From positions 132,258,465 through 132,322,464 of the forward strand of contig NC_134414.1 in NCBI RefSeq assembly GCF_030867145.1: a stretch of 64,000 nt of DNA, written 5' to 3'. The translations under genes were made by a program, and so were the position numbers. The DNA comes from Opisthocomus hoazin (Eukaryota > Chordata > Aves > Opisthocomiformes > Opisthocomidae). Within the stretch, counting starts at the first letter, position 1, and each line of letters begins with the position of its first letter. The notes below the pieces were generated by a model that made no database searches, was not told the DNA's origin, and saw only the letters and a list, made by a program, of their open reading frames with translations. This document shows, one piece after another, positions 13,529 to 52,385 of this stretch.

Positions 13529-13776
13529 TTCCCTTCCCTTCCCTTCCCTTCCCTTCCCTTCCCTTCCCTTCCCTTCCCTTCCCTTCCCTTCCCTTCCCTT
13601 CCCTTCCCTTCCCTTCCCTTCCCTTCCCTTCCCTTCCCTTCCCTTCCCTTCCCTTCCCTTCCCTTCCCTTCCCTTCCCTTCCCTTCCCTTCCCTTCCCTT
13701 CCCTTCCCTTCCCTTCCCTTCCCTTCCCTTCCCTTCCCTTCCCTTCCCTTCCCTTCCCTTCCCTTCCCTTCCCTTC
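13529..13776. repeat. (CCCTT)n pentanucleotide microsatellite, about 49 perfect copies
   Basis: From 13531 to 13775 the sequence is CCCTT repeated 49 times without a visible mismatch. It is strictly polypyrimidine on the plus strand and (GGGAA)n on the minus strand. Long frames on both strands (Phe-Pro-Ser-Leu-Pro repeats at 13484-13792 and Gly-Arg-Glu-Gly-Lys repeats at 13524-13787) result from a period of five lacking stops and are not genes. The array abuts a CR1 3' end. Confidence 0.98.
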
Positions 13777-15566
13777 TTATCCTCCATCCTGAATAGAGTC
13801 AGCTAAGTCTGACAAATCTCTGCCAACCTATTAAGCTGACCACTGGGTGTAGATAGCTGTTAGTATAAGGAAGATACAATAAAAGCAGTCTCACCCAAAT
13901 GTCAGTTTAGACAAGAACTCTTGGTATTCAACAAAGGTTTGTTCAAAGGCCCCACAATAGTGGTTCCTAATGTGTTAAGGTGATTTTGTTTTTCAGCAAC
14001 ATGAGGAGGTACCACTGGATTGTGTTTAAGTATCTGAAATTCCATATGTTTTCAGTGATTTCACTGTTGATTTTTGTTGTTTAGTCATTACAGTTGTGTG
14101 AGGGGAAAGAGAGTAGAATGACATCTCGGAGGGCTTGACAGGAGGCAGATCAAACTAGTTCTGTTGTGGAGCAGCTCGTGGCATGCAGCGCTGTTTGGGC
14201 AGAGCACAGAGGCTGGATGGAGATGTTGGCAGTGAGATTCCTTGGCCCTGGGCGAGCAGTGCTCAGCTCATAGCAAGCATAAGTACCACAGTTGCTGAGG
14301 AATCCAGCTGATTTGTACTAGCCGGGGGATCAGGAGACAAATTCAGTTGAACAGAGGAAGTAATGACGTGAAGTCATGACATACCTTTCTTGCTAGTAAT
14401 CCTGTGAATATAGTGTATCGGTATGAAGTGAGTGCAGAGCACTGATGCTCTCAGTCACCATTTCAGATTAATGCCTTGGTGATCTATGCATTTACAAGTC
14501 ACAGACTCTGCACATAACTACTTAAAGCCCTTTTTCTCTTGTCTGCTTTGTTAAATAATGCAGGGTTATTGGCCTGTGAATTCAGTGTTTGCTGTGTTGC
14601 AATATTAAGTGTGACATGTATGCCATAGTTCCCACCTGCAGCGAAGGCAGATGTCAGACAGAGGCATCTGGATGCAGGTAATGTTGAACCAGCAGAAGAG
14701 GGAATTGGAGATTGTGGTGCTAAAAAGGTTCAGATTTAGCATTTTTAAGTGGTAGAGAAGGATGTTTGCAACAGTGTTATCTCCTCTCATCACTGGACTG
14801 TAGTTAAAGAAATTGGAGTAGGTGACTTTTTCCAACCTAGTGAGCACATTCATCAGATAAAATCCTTGGAAAAATCTCTTTAGTCCAGCCTGTGAGCTGT
14901 AACAAGTGCAAGCCTGATACAATTTAATAACTATTTGATTGCTGATAATTGAATTAAGTTTGTGGTCATGAGTCAGTCTCCAGAAGAGAAGTGACGGTGA
15001 CTAGCGTTATGTATGCCCTTTGTTTCTTGCCTCAGCAGTACAGCTGTTGGTCAGTAAGCCACAGACACTCAGCTATTCTTGTTGACCCAGAGAGGTCCAT
15101 CTAGGGGAGGTCAGAAATAGGTGACAGTAAAGTGCTCTGTCTGTTACATAGGTAAGAGTTTCTCCAAGGCTACTTCAAATTTTCCACCAGTGACAAATTC
15201 ACTCTGAATAAGTAAAATGCAGCTAAATAAAGGAGAAAAAGGAACTTCCCATGTAAGATAATGATCAGAATTTATTTATTTATTATAGCAGAATCCCCTG
15301 CCTGCTGCTAGCTTAGGGCTGAGAAAGACAAATGAGATTTCTTCAGCTCACTTTTGGCTGAGAGCCACTTGAGATGGCTCTATTCCTCACACAAGGAATA
15401 ATGCAAACCTTGTAAAAATCAGTGGGCTTTGAATCAGGTCTTTGGGCAGTGGGGATGTGTATCTGAAATTACACTATGATATACTGTTCTAAGCTGTTGT
15501 CTTTTATAATTTTTATGGTGCTGCATGCGGTTAGTTTGTATGTGACTTGACAGGCCAGACAGGCAG

Positions 15567-16024
15567 AGAATCGTAGAAACATAGAATCATTAAGGTTGGA
15601 AAAGAGCTCTAAGGTCATCAAGTCCAACCAATACCACCTTGTCTGCTAAACCGTGTCCTGAAGTTTCATATCTACATGTTTTTTGAACACCTTCAGAGAC
15701 TGTGACTCCACCACTTCTCTGGGCACCCTGTTCCAATGTTTTACAACTCTTTCAGTAAAGAAATTTATCCTAATAGCCAATCTAAACCTCCCCTGACGCA
15801 ACTTGAGGCCATTGCCTCTCGTTCTATTACTAGTTACTGGGGAGCAGAGACCAACACCTGCCTCACTACAACCTCCTTTCAGGTAGTTGTAGAGAGCATT
15901 AAGGTCTCTCCTCAGCCTCCTCTTCTCCAGACTAAACAGCCCCAGTTCCTTCAGCCGTTCCTCATAAGACTTGTTCTCTAGACTCGTCACCATCTTCATT
16001 GCCCTTCTCTGGACATGCTGAGAA
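15567..16024 (-). mobile_element. CR1 3' fragment with an unbroken RT C-terminal reading frame
   Basis: The plus strand starts AGAATCGTAGAAACATAGAA, an inverted CR1 terminus. On the minus strand about 125 codons (16020 down to 15646) stay open and read as the CR1 reverse-transcriptase tail: [74 protein letters not shown] and a TAA-like end. It is 5'-truncated and cannot move, but it is less decayed than the copy at 2757. Confidence 0.94.
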
Positions 16025-17449
16025 GATTGCTGTCCCACAATATTTTAGTAGCTGTAAGAATAAAATGAACACAGGAGAGAGATAGTGAAAGCATGGGAAC
16101 AGACAGTTTAAGTGCAAAATAATGTGAAACTAGAGGAAGAGAAGCTTGACCACAAAAATGACAGAGGAGAAGCTAATTGCTTGCCTCCCAGGTTATAGTA
16201 CCTTGGCTTGGGGCTACCAAGGTGAGACCTACCAAAGGCCATCTTAGATGCTTCACAAAGCCATGTTCCCTGCCTGCCAGGTGAAAACAGAAATGAGGGT
16301 TGAGGAGGAAAAAAATTGAGCTTGCCTGGATGGAAACCAGTGAATGGGAATCACACTCACCCCTGGATATAGCCGTGGCATCTGTTAGATTTCAGTGGAA
16401 GACAAAAACACTTAATTTTGGATGACTTGCGTAATTATGACAGTGGTTTTTGCCGATGAGTGTATCTATTTCCAAGTCAAAGCTTGTTCACTTGAGCATG
16501 GGTCTGAACCTGAGCCAGAGTCTTAAGTAACTTCAAACTTTAAACTAGCTTGAGCAATGTGTTTGTGTTAGCTGAAGCAAAACCTTGTATGCAGCCTCAC
16601 ACAACCGTGGAAGTCTAGAAGTTCAGTTCTGGGGCCACATGTTGTTCCAAAGGCCTGTTTTCTATAGTTTGTTCAGAATTGATTTGCTTTTGGTTTTTTT
16701 TCTTTCCTCTTTCTTCATCTGTGATCACACCTCCTCCTTCTACTCACACTTCATTGTTAGCTTATTCCTTCTGTTCTCATCTCTCTGTTTTCTTTCGTCA
16801 AGGGTTAAGAGCTTCCAACACAGATTAAAAGAATTATATCGACACTATCAGTTGGTTCTGCTTCTCTTGGCAAATCCTCTGCTCTTCAAGGATGGTATTT
16901 GATATACTGTGCTGGCTTTTTTTCTGTGCGAAGTTATTTGGGGAGCTTTCTCCAAATTCTTCAAATTTTGCTGGTATTAAATTATCCTAATCATCTCATC
17001 TCCTAAGATAGATGAGCATGCATGTATTTTAAGAAATTACATAATGACATGTTCTTCAGGTGCCTTCATGTCTCTCTTTCACTGTTTTCGCTTCAGTCTT
17101 GTCATACCCCTCAGTTATCTCTCACATAGAGCCACCTCTTTTGTGCCTGTGTCATCTTCTGTGTTTTCCACACTTTGGGCTGATCTTTTTAGGACCGGGT
17201 TCTGCTGTGTGGTGACTTGTCTGGTGCAGGCAAGCCCTGGAGAATTTGATCCTGCATGCAAACTAAAGTTCACATCTTGCAAAAATGTAGCAGTGCTTTT
17301 TTTTTTTTACATACTGACATTTATGCTATTGACAGGGCTTTAATGCTAAGCTTGGCAAAACTTCTCTTTCTTCTTATTCTTAAGTGACTGAAAGATAACC
17401 TAAGCTAGAGTGTGTACTGGTCTTCATGAGGTTAAGTCAGTTAGACTTT

Positions 17450-17645
17450 TTGAGTAGAATAGAAGAGAACAGACTATTTCAGTTGGAAGGGACCTACAAT
17501 GATCTTCTAGTTCAGCTGCTGGCCAAGTCAGGACTTCTATGTCTGAGAAATTATACAGTGCCTTGTCCGTCCCTGTGTATCTTGGCACACTCTTCAATTG
17601 ATTCCCTCTAATTTGAGGTCCATTTTTTCCAGTCTTCCTTGTAGA
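17450..17645 (-). mobile_element. Diverged CR1 3' end
   Basis: GAATAGAAGAGAACAGACTA followed by TTCAGTTGGAAGGGACCTAC and AATGATCTTCTAGTTCAGCT matches an inverted CR1 terminus of the (TATTC)-tailed type. Further similarity fades by about 17645. The overlapping open frame at 17426-17611 is antisense repeat. Confidence 0.75.
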
Positions 17646-19283
17646 GGTGCACCAGCTAAGCTAAGATCCTGATAAGTATTTAGATGCCTGACCCTTGCTT
17701 AAGACTGGACTCCATTGATCTTCGCCAAAGTTCACAAGCTGGGTGAGACTGAAATCAATGCTGTTCAGGTATGGAGCTCAGAAAGACAAAGCCAAGCCTG
17801 CTGGCTCTGACCCACAGGCACTTGTGCATGTCTTTCATTTTCAGCATGTGGCAGCCCTGCTGCCTGTTCTAAACTTCCCGATGCATAGGTCCAGATTACT
17901 GTGCACCAGCTACAAACATACCAGTACCCTGAAATCGTGAGGAATAAGGTAGCAGTCCCCTGTGCAACTACTGTGTCTTGAAAAGTAAATCTGGGCAGAA
18001 GCAATGTTTTATATTTGATAACGTGTTATTAGCAGAACTTCTCCTGCCTATGGTTCACACCAGCAACTCTGGCACGAAGTGCCACTACCAGAGATGTTCA
18101 TACTATCTGTTGCCAAACAGTACTGTAGCCTGAAAGATGCAAACCAGTACAGTAACATGTTGCTGCTGTGATAAACACGGGCTTGGAATAAAGTTTAAAA
18201 CCAGAAAAGGATTCAATGGCTGTGAGTCAAGGGTCAAGTCTAAGTAAGTTTTCCTAAAAGCCAGCTGGTCTTCTGCCAGGTCTTCTGCTTTATCCACAGA
18301 CTGGTTTCCCTTCAGCTGTGTTGGCATCTCTCTGCTTAGGTGGTGCCATGACTCTCTGCCAGGTTTATCTCGTATTACAAAATCCTGAACACTAGACTGG
18401 AAGAGGTTGAAAGATGTCTCTTGATTCTACAGGAAATATGCCTTATTTCAACATGGCTGTGGGTTTGCTATTTCTTTTTTTAATCAGTGCGGTGTTGCTA
18501 AGTCTGATATATTTATCATTAGTCTCAGTATTTCGTGTCCTGTAAAATGAATCCCAGCTCTCATTGTCAAGTGATTAAACAAAAATCTCAGCCTTCACTT
18601 AAAAAATCCACTTTCCTAGGCTCAGTGTTGTTGAGAAGTAATTGAAAAATACTGTTTGAAGCACTTGAAAAATACTGAAAGTGAAAAATGTTGAACAATG
18701 TTGGAAGTGCTTATGTACTCTGCAAACTGAGAAATCAGAATATAGGGAAAAAATAGATCCCTCTCTGTTTCTACGAAAGTCTCATTTTTTTTAAGTTAAT
18801 CTTGAGATTTGCGAGTAAAAGCAGTCAAGTCCTCTTCTTTGACTGTTTGAGGTTGATAGAATTGGCTGTGTTTTCCCCAATGACTTATGCTGTTCTCTTA
18901 TTCAAACCTCTCTTCAAGAGAAGTGGATCAAATGGAGGTTGTGGGTTTGGTTTAGCATCAGCCTTCACTGAGTTCCAGGTTAAAGGAGACCCACAAAGGG
19001 AGTTGGTGTTGGTATTTCTCTTCCCCAACTAGCCCACCCCACTTTTTCTTCTTTACATTTTTTATTTAGAGTTAGAAAAGCTCTAAAGATTCTTCTTGTT
19101 TGTTGAAGTTTGCTGCATTTCCCTTTGTGAATGCAAGATTACCCTGCCCTAGTTTATCTAAAAAAATCACTGACAACACTGACAGTATGCCATCTGCAGC
19201 CCTTGTAGCATGACTAGGGCAAAGCTCAGCATTTACAAAAGAGTGCTTCTCTCTCAGATGTTTGAATTCAATCCATACTGTTG

Positions 19284-19302
19284 TTATTTATTAAATAAAT
19301 AA
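19284..19302. repeat. AT-only perfect inverted repeat
   Basis: TTATTTATT-A-AATAAATAA: nine-base arms around one base, in a locally AT-rich stretch. No function is evident. Confidence 0.7.
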
Positions 19303-21877
19303 GACTTTTTTTCCTGATGTTTTATTTATTAAAAAATAAGGGTTCATTTAAAATGTCAGGCCTATATGGGAGTTCAGTGATGCATAGGCTCTGTGTTAGC
19401 TCTCAGATCTAGGGTGACTTTTACTCTGTATAGTACAAGTGTAGGCGGGGTGCTTCTGCACCATGGAACACATGAGAATGAAGAAGTGCTGTGGCTCCCC
19501 ATACCCGGCATCTGCGCTCAGTTGCACTTGGTCTGAATAGGCACAACTCTGTCTGTTTCCCTGCAATGGCATCTGGTTTGTCCTAGCATGAGTGAAAGGT
19601 GATTCAGGTTCGGTAAGGTGTCCAAAACAGGTTGAAAGGCTCTCTTTTCCAGAATGACTTCAGGCAAGTCAAAGCAGGCTTGATCAGGTTTGGAAGCCAG
19701 CAAACTTTTGCAGGGCAGGCTCGTCATTGCCTTGCTCTGTGCTGAGGAATTTGGGCTGGAAATGTATCAGCTTTGCAGCAATGTCTTCCCACATGCCAAG
19801 ATTACCTACACATTAGAAGTGGATGCTGCAACTTAGACAAAAACTTAAATAAAAACTAACTTCAGTTCCTAGCTTTGCTTACTAGCTGTCCTAGGACTTC
19901 ATAGGAACCACTCTTTCTCTGCCTCGGTTCTGCTTTTTGGGTTTTTTTTTGTCCTCATCCCATTTCTGCCTTCCCTGAAGGTACATTCTCCTTCCCACCC
20001 ACGCCTTTCTTCATCTGAGAATTACTTAACTTTCTGAAGAGGAGTCCTGTGAAATGTATCCTACACAGATGCACTGCTAGGGTGGAGCTGGGAATAGAGC
20101 ATGGGTGGAAGGGAGTGACTGGGACAGCGATGAGGGAAAAAGGTGGCATATGGGACAATATACCACTGCAGTTCCAGTGGACAAGAAAGCAGAACTGTTC
20201 CTTTCCATGGCACTGTGGATCTACATCAGCTTAAGCTGATATTGCACTGTCCACTCAGAGGCCTCCATGAGCCCGTGGTGTGCACACAGAACTGAGAGCA
20301 GCTTGAGTAGTCAGCATAAATTTGTGTGGGAGATGGATGTCCATCTAGACCAGGGGTTCCCAGAGATGATCCTTCTGTGCCTAATTATAGTGCCTGGCCT
20401 TTCCATCAACTCCCTGGTATAAGTGCCTTCTCCTCTGGTACTCTCCTGTTTGGAGCTCGCTTGGCTTTCTTAGCCTGTCTAGCAGTGTCAGCTAATGAGC
20501 TTCTCCAGCTTCCCTAGGCCTCGATTTCTCTTCCTCACTGCTACTTACATGTCTCAGCAACAGGCTCTCACAGAAAACTCCTTAATCACCATCATGGTCT
20601 CTGATATGAATGATATCATATGAATGATACAGAGTTTCTTTGCGTGCAAATTAATCAGCTAGTGTAAGTAAAATCAAGGAAGAACAAGGTTACAGCAATG
20701 CAAAACCTACTATTCTTTTATTGGACAAGTGTAGTTTTAATGCTCACACTTGAGGGTATGCTAGTAAATATGTTAAAAATGCTTGGAACATGGAAACTGA
20801 CTGTCTGACACCATGGCTGCCTGTGAAGCTCTACAACCTTGAATTGGTACACAGGGTCATCGTGGCCCTTGAGCCAACACTGCCAAAGCCACTGCTAAGT
20901 TTACCATTGACTTCATCAGCTTAAAAACTGAGCCCTAAATTCTGGTTTGTTCAAGACCAAAAATCCTACCCCAAATCTTCTTGGAAGAGATCAATAGTCT
21001 TGTGAATTACAGCTGCACAAGTGCTGTGCAGTCTTGAAACATGGTCAGCTTATCCTTCACAGGGAATGAGATCTGCAAGTTCAAGGAACCGAGGTCACCG
21101 AAGTCATTAGCTTTATTTATCTATTCTAAGCCAAGAATATATTACCAAGGGCAGATGGAAGTTATGCAGGCACCCATAGTGGAAACCCAATCCACCTGAA
21201 AAGTAGACTCCTGACAAGCGCAGTATACATATTTACTGAGAGTGTGAGCGGCCTGACCTACTCCTGGGTTTGCCCAGAGCAGAGCTCCTGGCTAGTCATG
21301 TCATTAGAGACTTTGAAGACAATATAAAAGAGGCTCTCAGTAAAGCTAGGTTAGACTTCTGTTTTTATTGATGGATAGACTCTCATTTTAATCAGGTATT
21401 GATATCTTCCAGTGTTGTAAATACCCGGAATTCCCCTGTGCAGGCAGACCTTTGTTGCAATGGATCTATGCTGAGGGCTGTAGTGGGTAACGCCAGATGC
21501 TGGACCTCAGAGACCTCCTGATGCCACTTTCAGCACACTTTCAGCCACTAAATGCTCAGAAGCTGGTAGGGATCACTGGGTTGGTTCCAAGTGCAAGTAG
21601 AGACAGGAAAGTCTAGTGGATGTTGGAAAGCTTATAGTATGTTTCCACCTCATTTGGAGTGACTGTGCTGGGAAGCAATTTATACAAAGTTGCTATGTGA
21701 AAGAAAGTTGTATGTGTTCAGAATCACTATAAGTATATATGAAAAGGTAACTGGATATGGCATAGACTTGTGTATCATACACGTGTATCTCATAAGCAGT
21801 TTAATTGGGGGATACAACTGCCAGTGCAGCTTGAAGGAATCCTCCAAAATCGCTGTTGCAAGCACGCGGGCTGGCAC

Positions 21878-21883
21878 TTTATT
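21878..21883 (-). terminator. DPT: First polyadenylation signal (AATAAA) downstream of DPT
   Basis: TTTATT on the plus strand is AATAAA on the DPT strand, about 155 nt past the stop codon; cleavage would be expected roughly at 21850-21868. Further AATAAA hexamers on the same strand lie at 21364-21369 and 21112-21117, giving possible 3' UTRs of about 0.7 and 0.95 kb. The sequence cannot show which is used. Confidence 0.5.
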
Positions 21884-22038
21884 TAAGAGCTCCAGAGTGA
21901 AAGAATTGTATCTTCAGCAGACAGCTGATGAGTCTTGGTACTGTTTTTGTGAGCCTAACTGCCCTTCTCCCGTAATCACTGACCCTCATCCCACCCTGTC
22001 CGTCCCCAAGCTTTCCAAGTTGGGTACAATCGATCTTT

Positions 22039-48936
<26,898 letters not shown>

Positions 48937-49064
48937 CCTGAGGATGTTTCTGGCTTAGAAATGCCCCACTGGTTTGTCGGGCTGGCCCTTTTATATCGCC
49001 TCTAACATTTGGCTTCCAGATGTTACGCTTCCAGATCCAAGTGCAATGTGTCATTGCTTAGCAA
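48937..49064 (-). promoter_or_regulatory. DPT: DPT core promoter: TATA box, short 5' leader, palindromic upstream motifs
   Basis: Read on the minus strand, ATATAAAAGG lies at 48987-48996 (TATAAAAG at 48988-48995), 52 bp upstream of the ATG. A TATA box normally sets initiation about 30 bp downstream, so transcription should start near 48965, leaving a 5' UTR of about 28 nt with no upstream ATG. Upstream are two direct copies of GCTTCCAGAT (plus strand, 49012-49021 and 49027-49036, 15 bp apart), the inverted repeat GCAATGtgtCATTGC (49043-49057) and the overlapping palindrome TTGCTtAGCAA (49054-49064). The last two contain C/EBP-like half-sites (GCAAT/ATTGC). The TATA box is well supported; factor assignments are guesses. 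Confidence 0.75.
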
Positions 49065-49259
49065 ACCTTCTCTGAGTTACAGACACGTCCAATTACTTTT
49101 AAGGTGGAATTCTGCAAGAACAGTAAGTCTGCAGGCCCTAAAAGCAGGGTCTTCCCACCACCACAAACCATCTGTGATCCCTTGCTGCGGAGCTACTGTA
49201 TACACAAGATACACATTGTAGTACAACTGTCACAGGCATCCCACTTTTATCCTGAAGAC

Positions 49260-49390
49260 AGCAATTAATTTTTTAAAATACTATTAAAATTTAGTAGATA
49301 TCTATTACAATATTTAAATGTAATTTAATATAATGAATATAGTTTCTATTGTATTTAATAGAATTTAATTTAATTTAATTTAATTAAAGC
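49260..49390. repeat. AT-rich tract with (TTTAA)n end upstream of DPT
   Basis: About 125 bp of almost pure A/T ending in AATTTAATTTAATTTAATTT AATTAAAG. It starts roughly 270 bp upstream of the TATA box. Confidence 0.85.
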
Positions 49391-50265
49391 TCTATCTGAA
49401 GTTGCCATTTTTCCATCATCAGTAACATGCAACAAAATATGATCATATGTGTATCTCCCCACCCTCTTTTCCTTAAGTACGTGTGACATGATTCTGCCAG
49501 TCCCTAGAAAGAAGGGAATTGGGCAAGGTGGGGGAATTCACTGCTCCTGCTGTAAAAAATCCTTGAGACATTTTTGTTTGGTTTGGTTGGAGGGGAGGTG
49601 GAGCCCGAATGACTGAGACTTTGGCTTGGCATGGAAAGAGCCCACCCTGCGAAGCAGGGCATCGGCTCCTTCCATTCAGAACTGATTTTGTTATGACTGT
49701 GTGTGAGCACTATAAAACTGTGGACTTGGCAGATGTTTTAATATGAGAATAAAGCATACGGGCAAGTTACAATGACACAAGCTTCATGTGTCACCATAGC
49801 CTATTGAAATGTTTGAGCAAGGGCCTTTAAGCTACCTTGCATTTATTGTGGTCTAGAAACATGGGGCTACTGCTGAGGAACTGCTGTGCTGCAACTTCAA
49901 AACCTGGCTTGCCACTTGGAAATGTGTTTGTATATCACATCCTCAGACAATTTCTTTATAAGGAAACCATCCTGTTCAGGAGAGCATGGAACAGTGTGCT
50001 TTACTTCACTGTGTACTTGACCCGTAAGAAACTGTGGGACTTGAGCATGTTTTAATAATAAGACTGTCTAAAGTCAGTCTGACACAGTCTACGTATGCGT
50101 ATGTTGCCTATGCTGTGTTACAAGTGAAATGTGTGACCCTTGAACTGCTCCAGATTCAGATCCTGTCTCTTCCAGTGAAATCAGCGTGAAGGATCCAGAG
50201 ACCGATTCTTGCTGCAAGTTTCTCATCCACTCCTATCACTACCCCTCCTCCCCATTTGGGTCATG

Positions 50266-50288
50266 CCCCCCCCCCCAAAAAAAAAAAA
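50266..50288. repeat. Homopolymer junction C11-A12
   Basis: Eleven C are followed directly by twelve A. Such a junction is prone to sequencing and assembly length errors. Confidence 0.9.
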
Positions 50289-52284
50289 GAAAGTGTATGA
50301 GCTTTTATTCTGTTATTGATTTCAGAAAGAAGATCTATGATGGGTAACAATGGTCTTGCTCTTCTCTAGGGATCTCCAAACTTATCATGCCTGGTCATTG
50401 CTTTGCAGGAGCATGAGCATCCCAGGAGGCAGGTCCCTTTGCTAACCAGCCCCAGATCTCAAAAACTGCCTTCAGCCTTGCCAACCAGGCGCTTTTGTGC
50501 CTTTAGCTAATGGCTTTTCTTTTAGCAGAGCCCTGTTTGACAAAACTGTAAGTGGGGGTTGAGCTCTTTGCCAGGAGCACAGCACAGCAGTATCTCGGGT
50601 GTCCCTGCTCACAGCCAGTGTAGGTCCACATGAACCTGGCAGCTGAGAGCTGCTGATCTCGCTGGGTGCCTCACCTCCAGCTGTAGCAGCCCCAGATGCC
50701 TGGGGAACAGGGCTATGGAGACAGTGCAGAACAGCCCTTTCCTTAGAGCTGCTCTCCTCTAGATCTTCGGTAACAGTAGGGGACACAGGTAGACAAAGTC
50801 TAAAGAGAGAGGAAATCTAAGATTAAAACCCCCATAGTTATCCAATGGGCACTGGAGTGCAGACTTGAACTGCACAACCTCACTTCAGTTTTTCAGCTAA
50901 GTGAATAGTGCATGTTTTTTGCCTCTTGCTTCCTTAGACACGTATTCAACATCTGGGAACACTGCACACTGCTGTATATGCCTGAGAGGCATTCTGGAAG
51001 ACGTTTCAGCAGGAAACACCACATTATCATATATATATGGTCTTGACCTCGCATAACCCTTTTTAAGCACCAGTCCTGGGAAGGAAGTCCTCACATAACC
51101 CACAGAAAATCAGGGGCAAGAAGGGACAAGAAGAGGGAGGAGGACTCTGTGGAGAGTAGGGCACAGTCTGCCTTTGCCTACCTTTGACATGCGTGTGAAG
51201 CTTCGCAGTGTCTGTTGTCACTTCCTACATACAGTCTACTCTGCCTGATCCCAGTCAGCTGGATAGGGTGGTGCTGCCATGCTGCGCTGTGATCAAGAAG
51301 TGGTTTGGCTGGGGAAAAAGCTGTGCAGGGAAGATAGTGAACAAGAGAGATGTGGAACCACAACTCCCTGTAACAGTCATGGCAGTGCAGACATGTCCTG
51401 ACCAGGGACTGCTTGGGAATCTCCAGTTTTGTGTTTCTGGATCTAGTGCTTTCTGGGAATTTTTAATATTAAATTTCTTGCTTCGTTCTGATGCTGAATA
51501 AAAACAGAAGAGAGCAGAATTTCTTACAGGAGGGACATGATGGTTTTTAGTCACCTTGGAGAAGGGTGGTATTTGTGAGTGGGAGGAACTGTGATTTGAA
51601 AATTCCTGCAGAGGTCAAAAAGAGAGAATCGTGTACGTATATGACTTTTGTTTCTGAGTAATGCTCATTCAGCTCTGCACTTCACAGCTGCTTGCTTCAT
51701 GGAGCAAAGCTGAGGCTACATGCGACTTGTTTCACCAACATTTCACACTGTTGCTCCAAAACCAGATAATTCCACTGATGTTGCCAGTGCTGAGAGCTGC
51801 AATTTTAGCTGTGTTTCCATTGACTCACTGGCATGTTAACCACTATGCCTTATTCTGTTCTGGCCAGTGAATCAAATATAGCAGTTCAAAAGCTCGTGGC
51901 TAGGAGAGCTGCAAATTAGTCTGCAGCCTGGTGGCCTTGGTTGGCTTCAGCTAGAGTTTGCTCTAGGAGAAAACTCAAGGGTATTTAAAAGTAAGACCTT
52001 CTCTGAAATGATTTACCCTTTAATTTGACTTTTAAAATGTCAGCTGCATGCCTGGCGCATCTAAGCTTCAGAAAAGCAAAACGTGTCAATGAAGTAGCAA
52101 ATATGAGGTGCTAGGGCCAACCCTTCGTCATCAGTTCCTTGCTGTGGGATCTGTTATATTGGCTGGTAATTTTATTCCCTATCAGTTCTTAGAAATGCTT
52201 CATTTAATCCACACAAACAAGTATTTCATTTCTGTCTTGCCCAGTTATGGCAGGTGAAAGTGATTATTCTTGACACTCTGCCTC

Positions 52285-52385
52285 CCTGGCCTGACTTTGA
52301 AGCTGGTGCTGTTTTGAAGACAGTTTGGACTAGAGGCCTTAGCAGAGATGTCCCTTCCAAACTGAATTATTCTGTGTTTCTCTCC
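52285..52385 (+). mobile_element. Diverged CR1 3' terminus
   Basis: GTTTGGACTAGAGGCCTTAG followed by AGATGTCCCTTCCAAACTGA and ATTATTCTGTGTTTC is a decayed sense CR1 end of about 100 bp. Confidence 0.7.

Larger units (their letters stand above)
11371..21860. other. Downstream flank of DPT, proximal part: non-coding
   Basis: It holds the nested CR1 pair, the (CCCTT)49 array, the CR1 fragments at 15567 and 17450, and short A/T-rich patches (an alternating TA palindrome near 12891-12912). No exon of a neighbouring gene was recognised. In human the next gene on this side is XCL1 at over 100 kb, so its absence is not surprising. Confidence 0.7.

Noticed and set aside
13484..13792. Long repetitive reading frames on both strands
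   Set aside because: They are translations of the (CCCTT)n array, which has no stop in any frame.
1..21860. Searched for XCL1 exons, expected on this side of DPT from human gene order
   Set aside because: No lymphotactin-like motif was seen; the gene probably lies outside the window.
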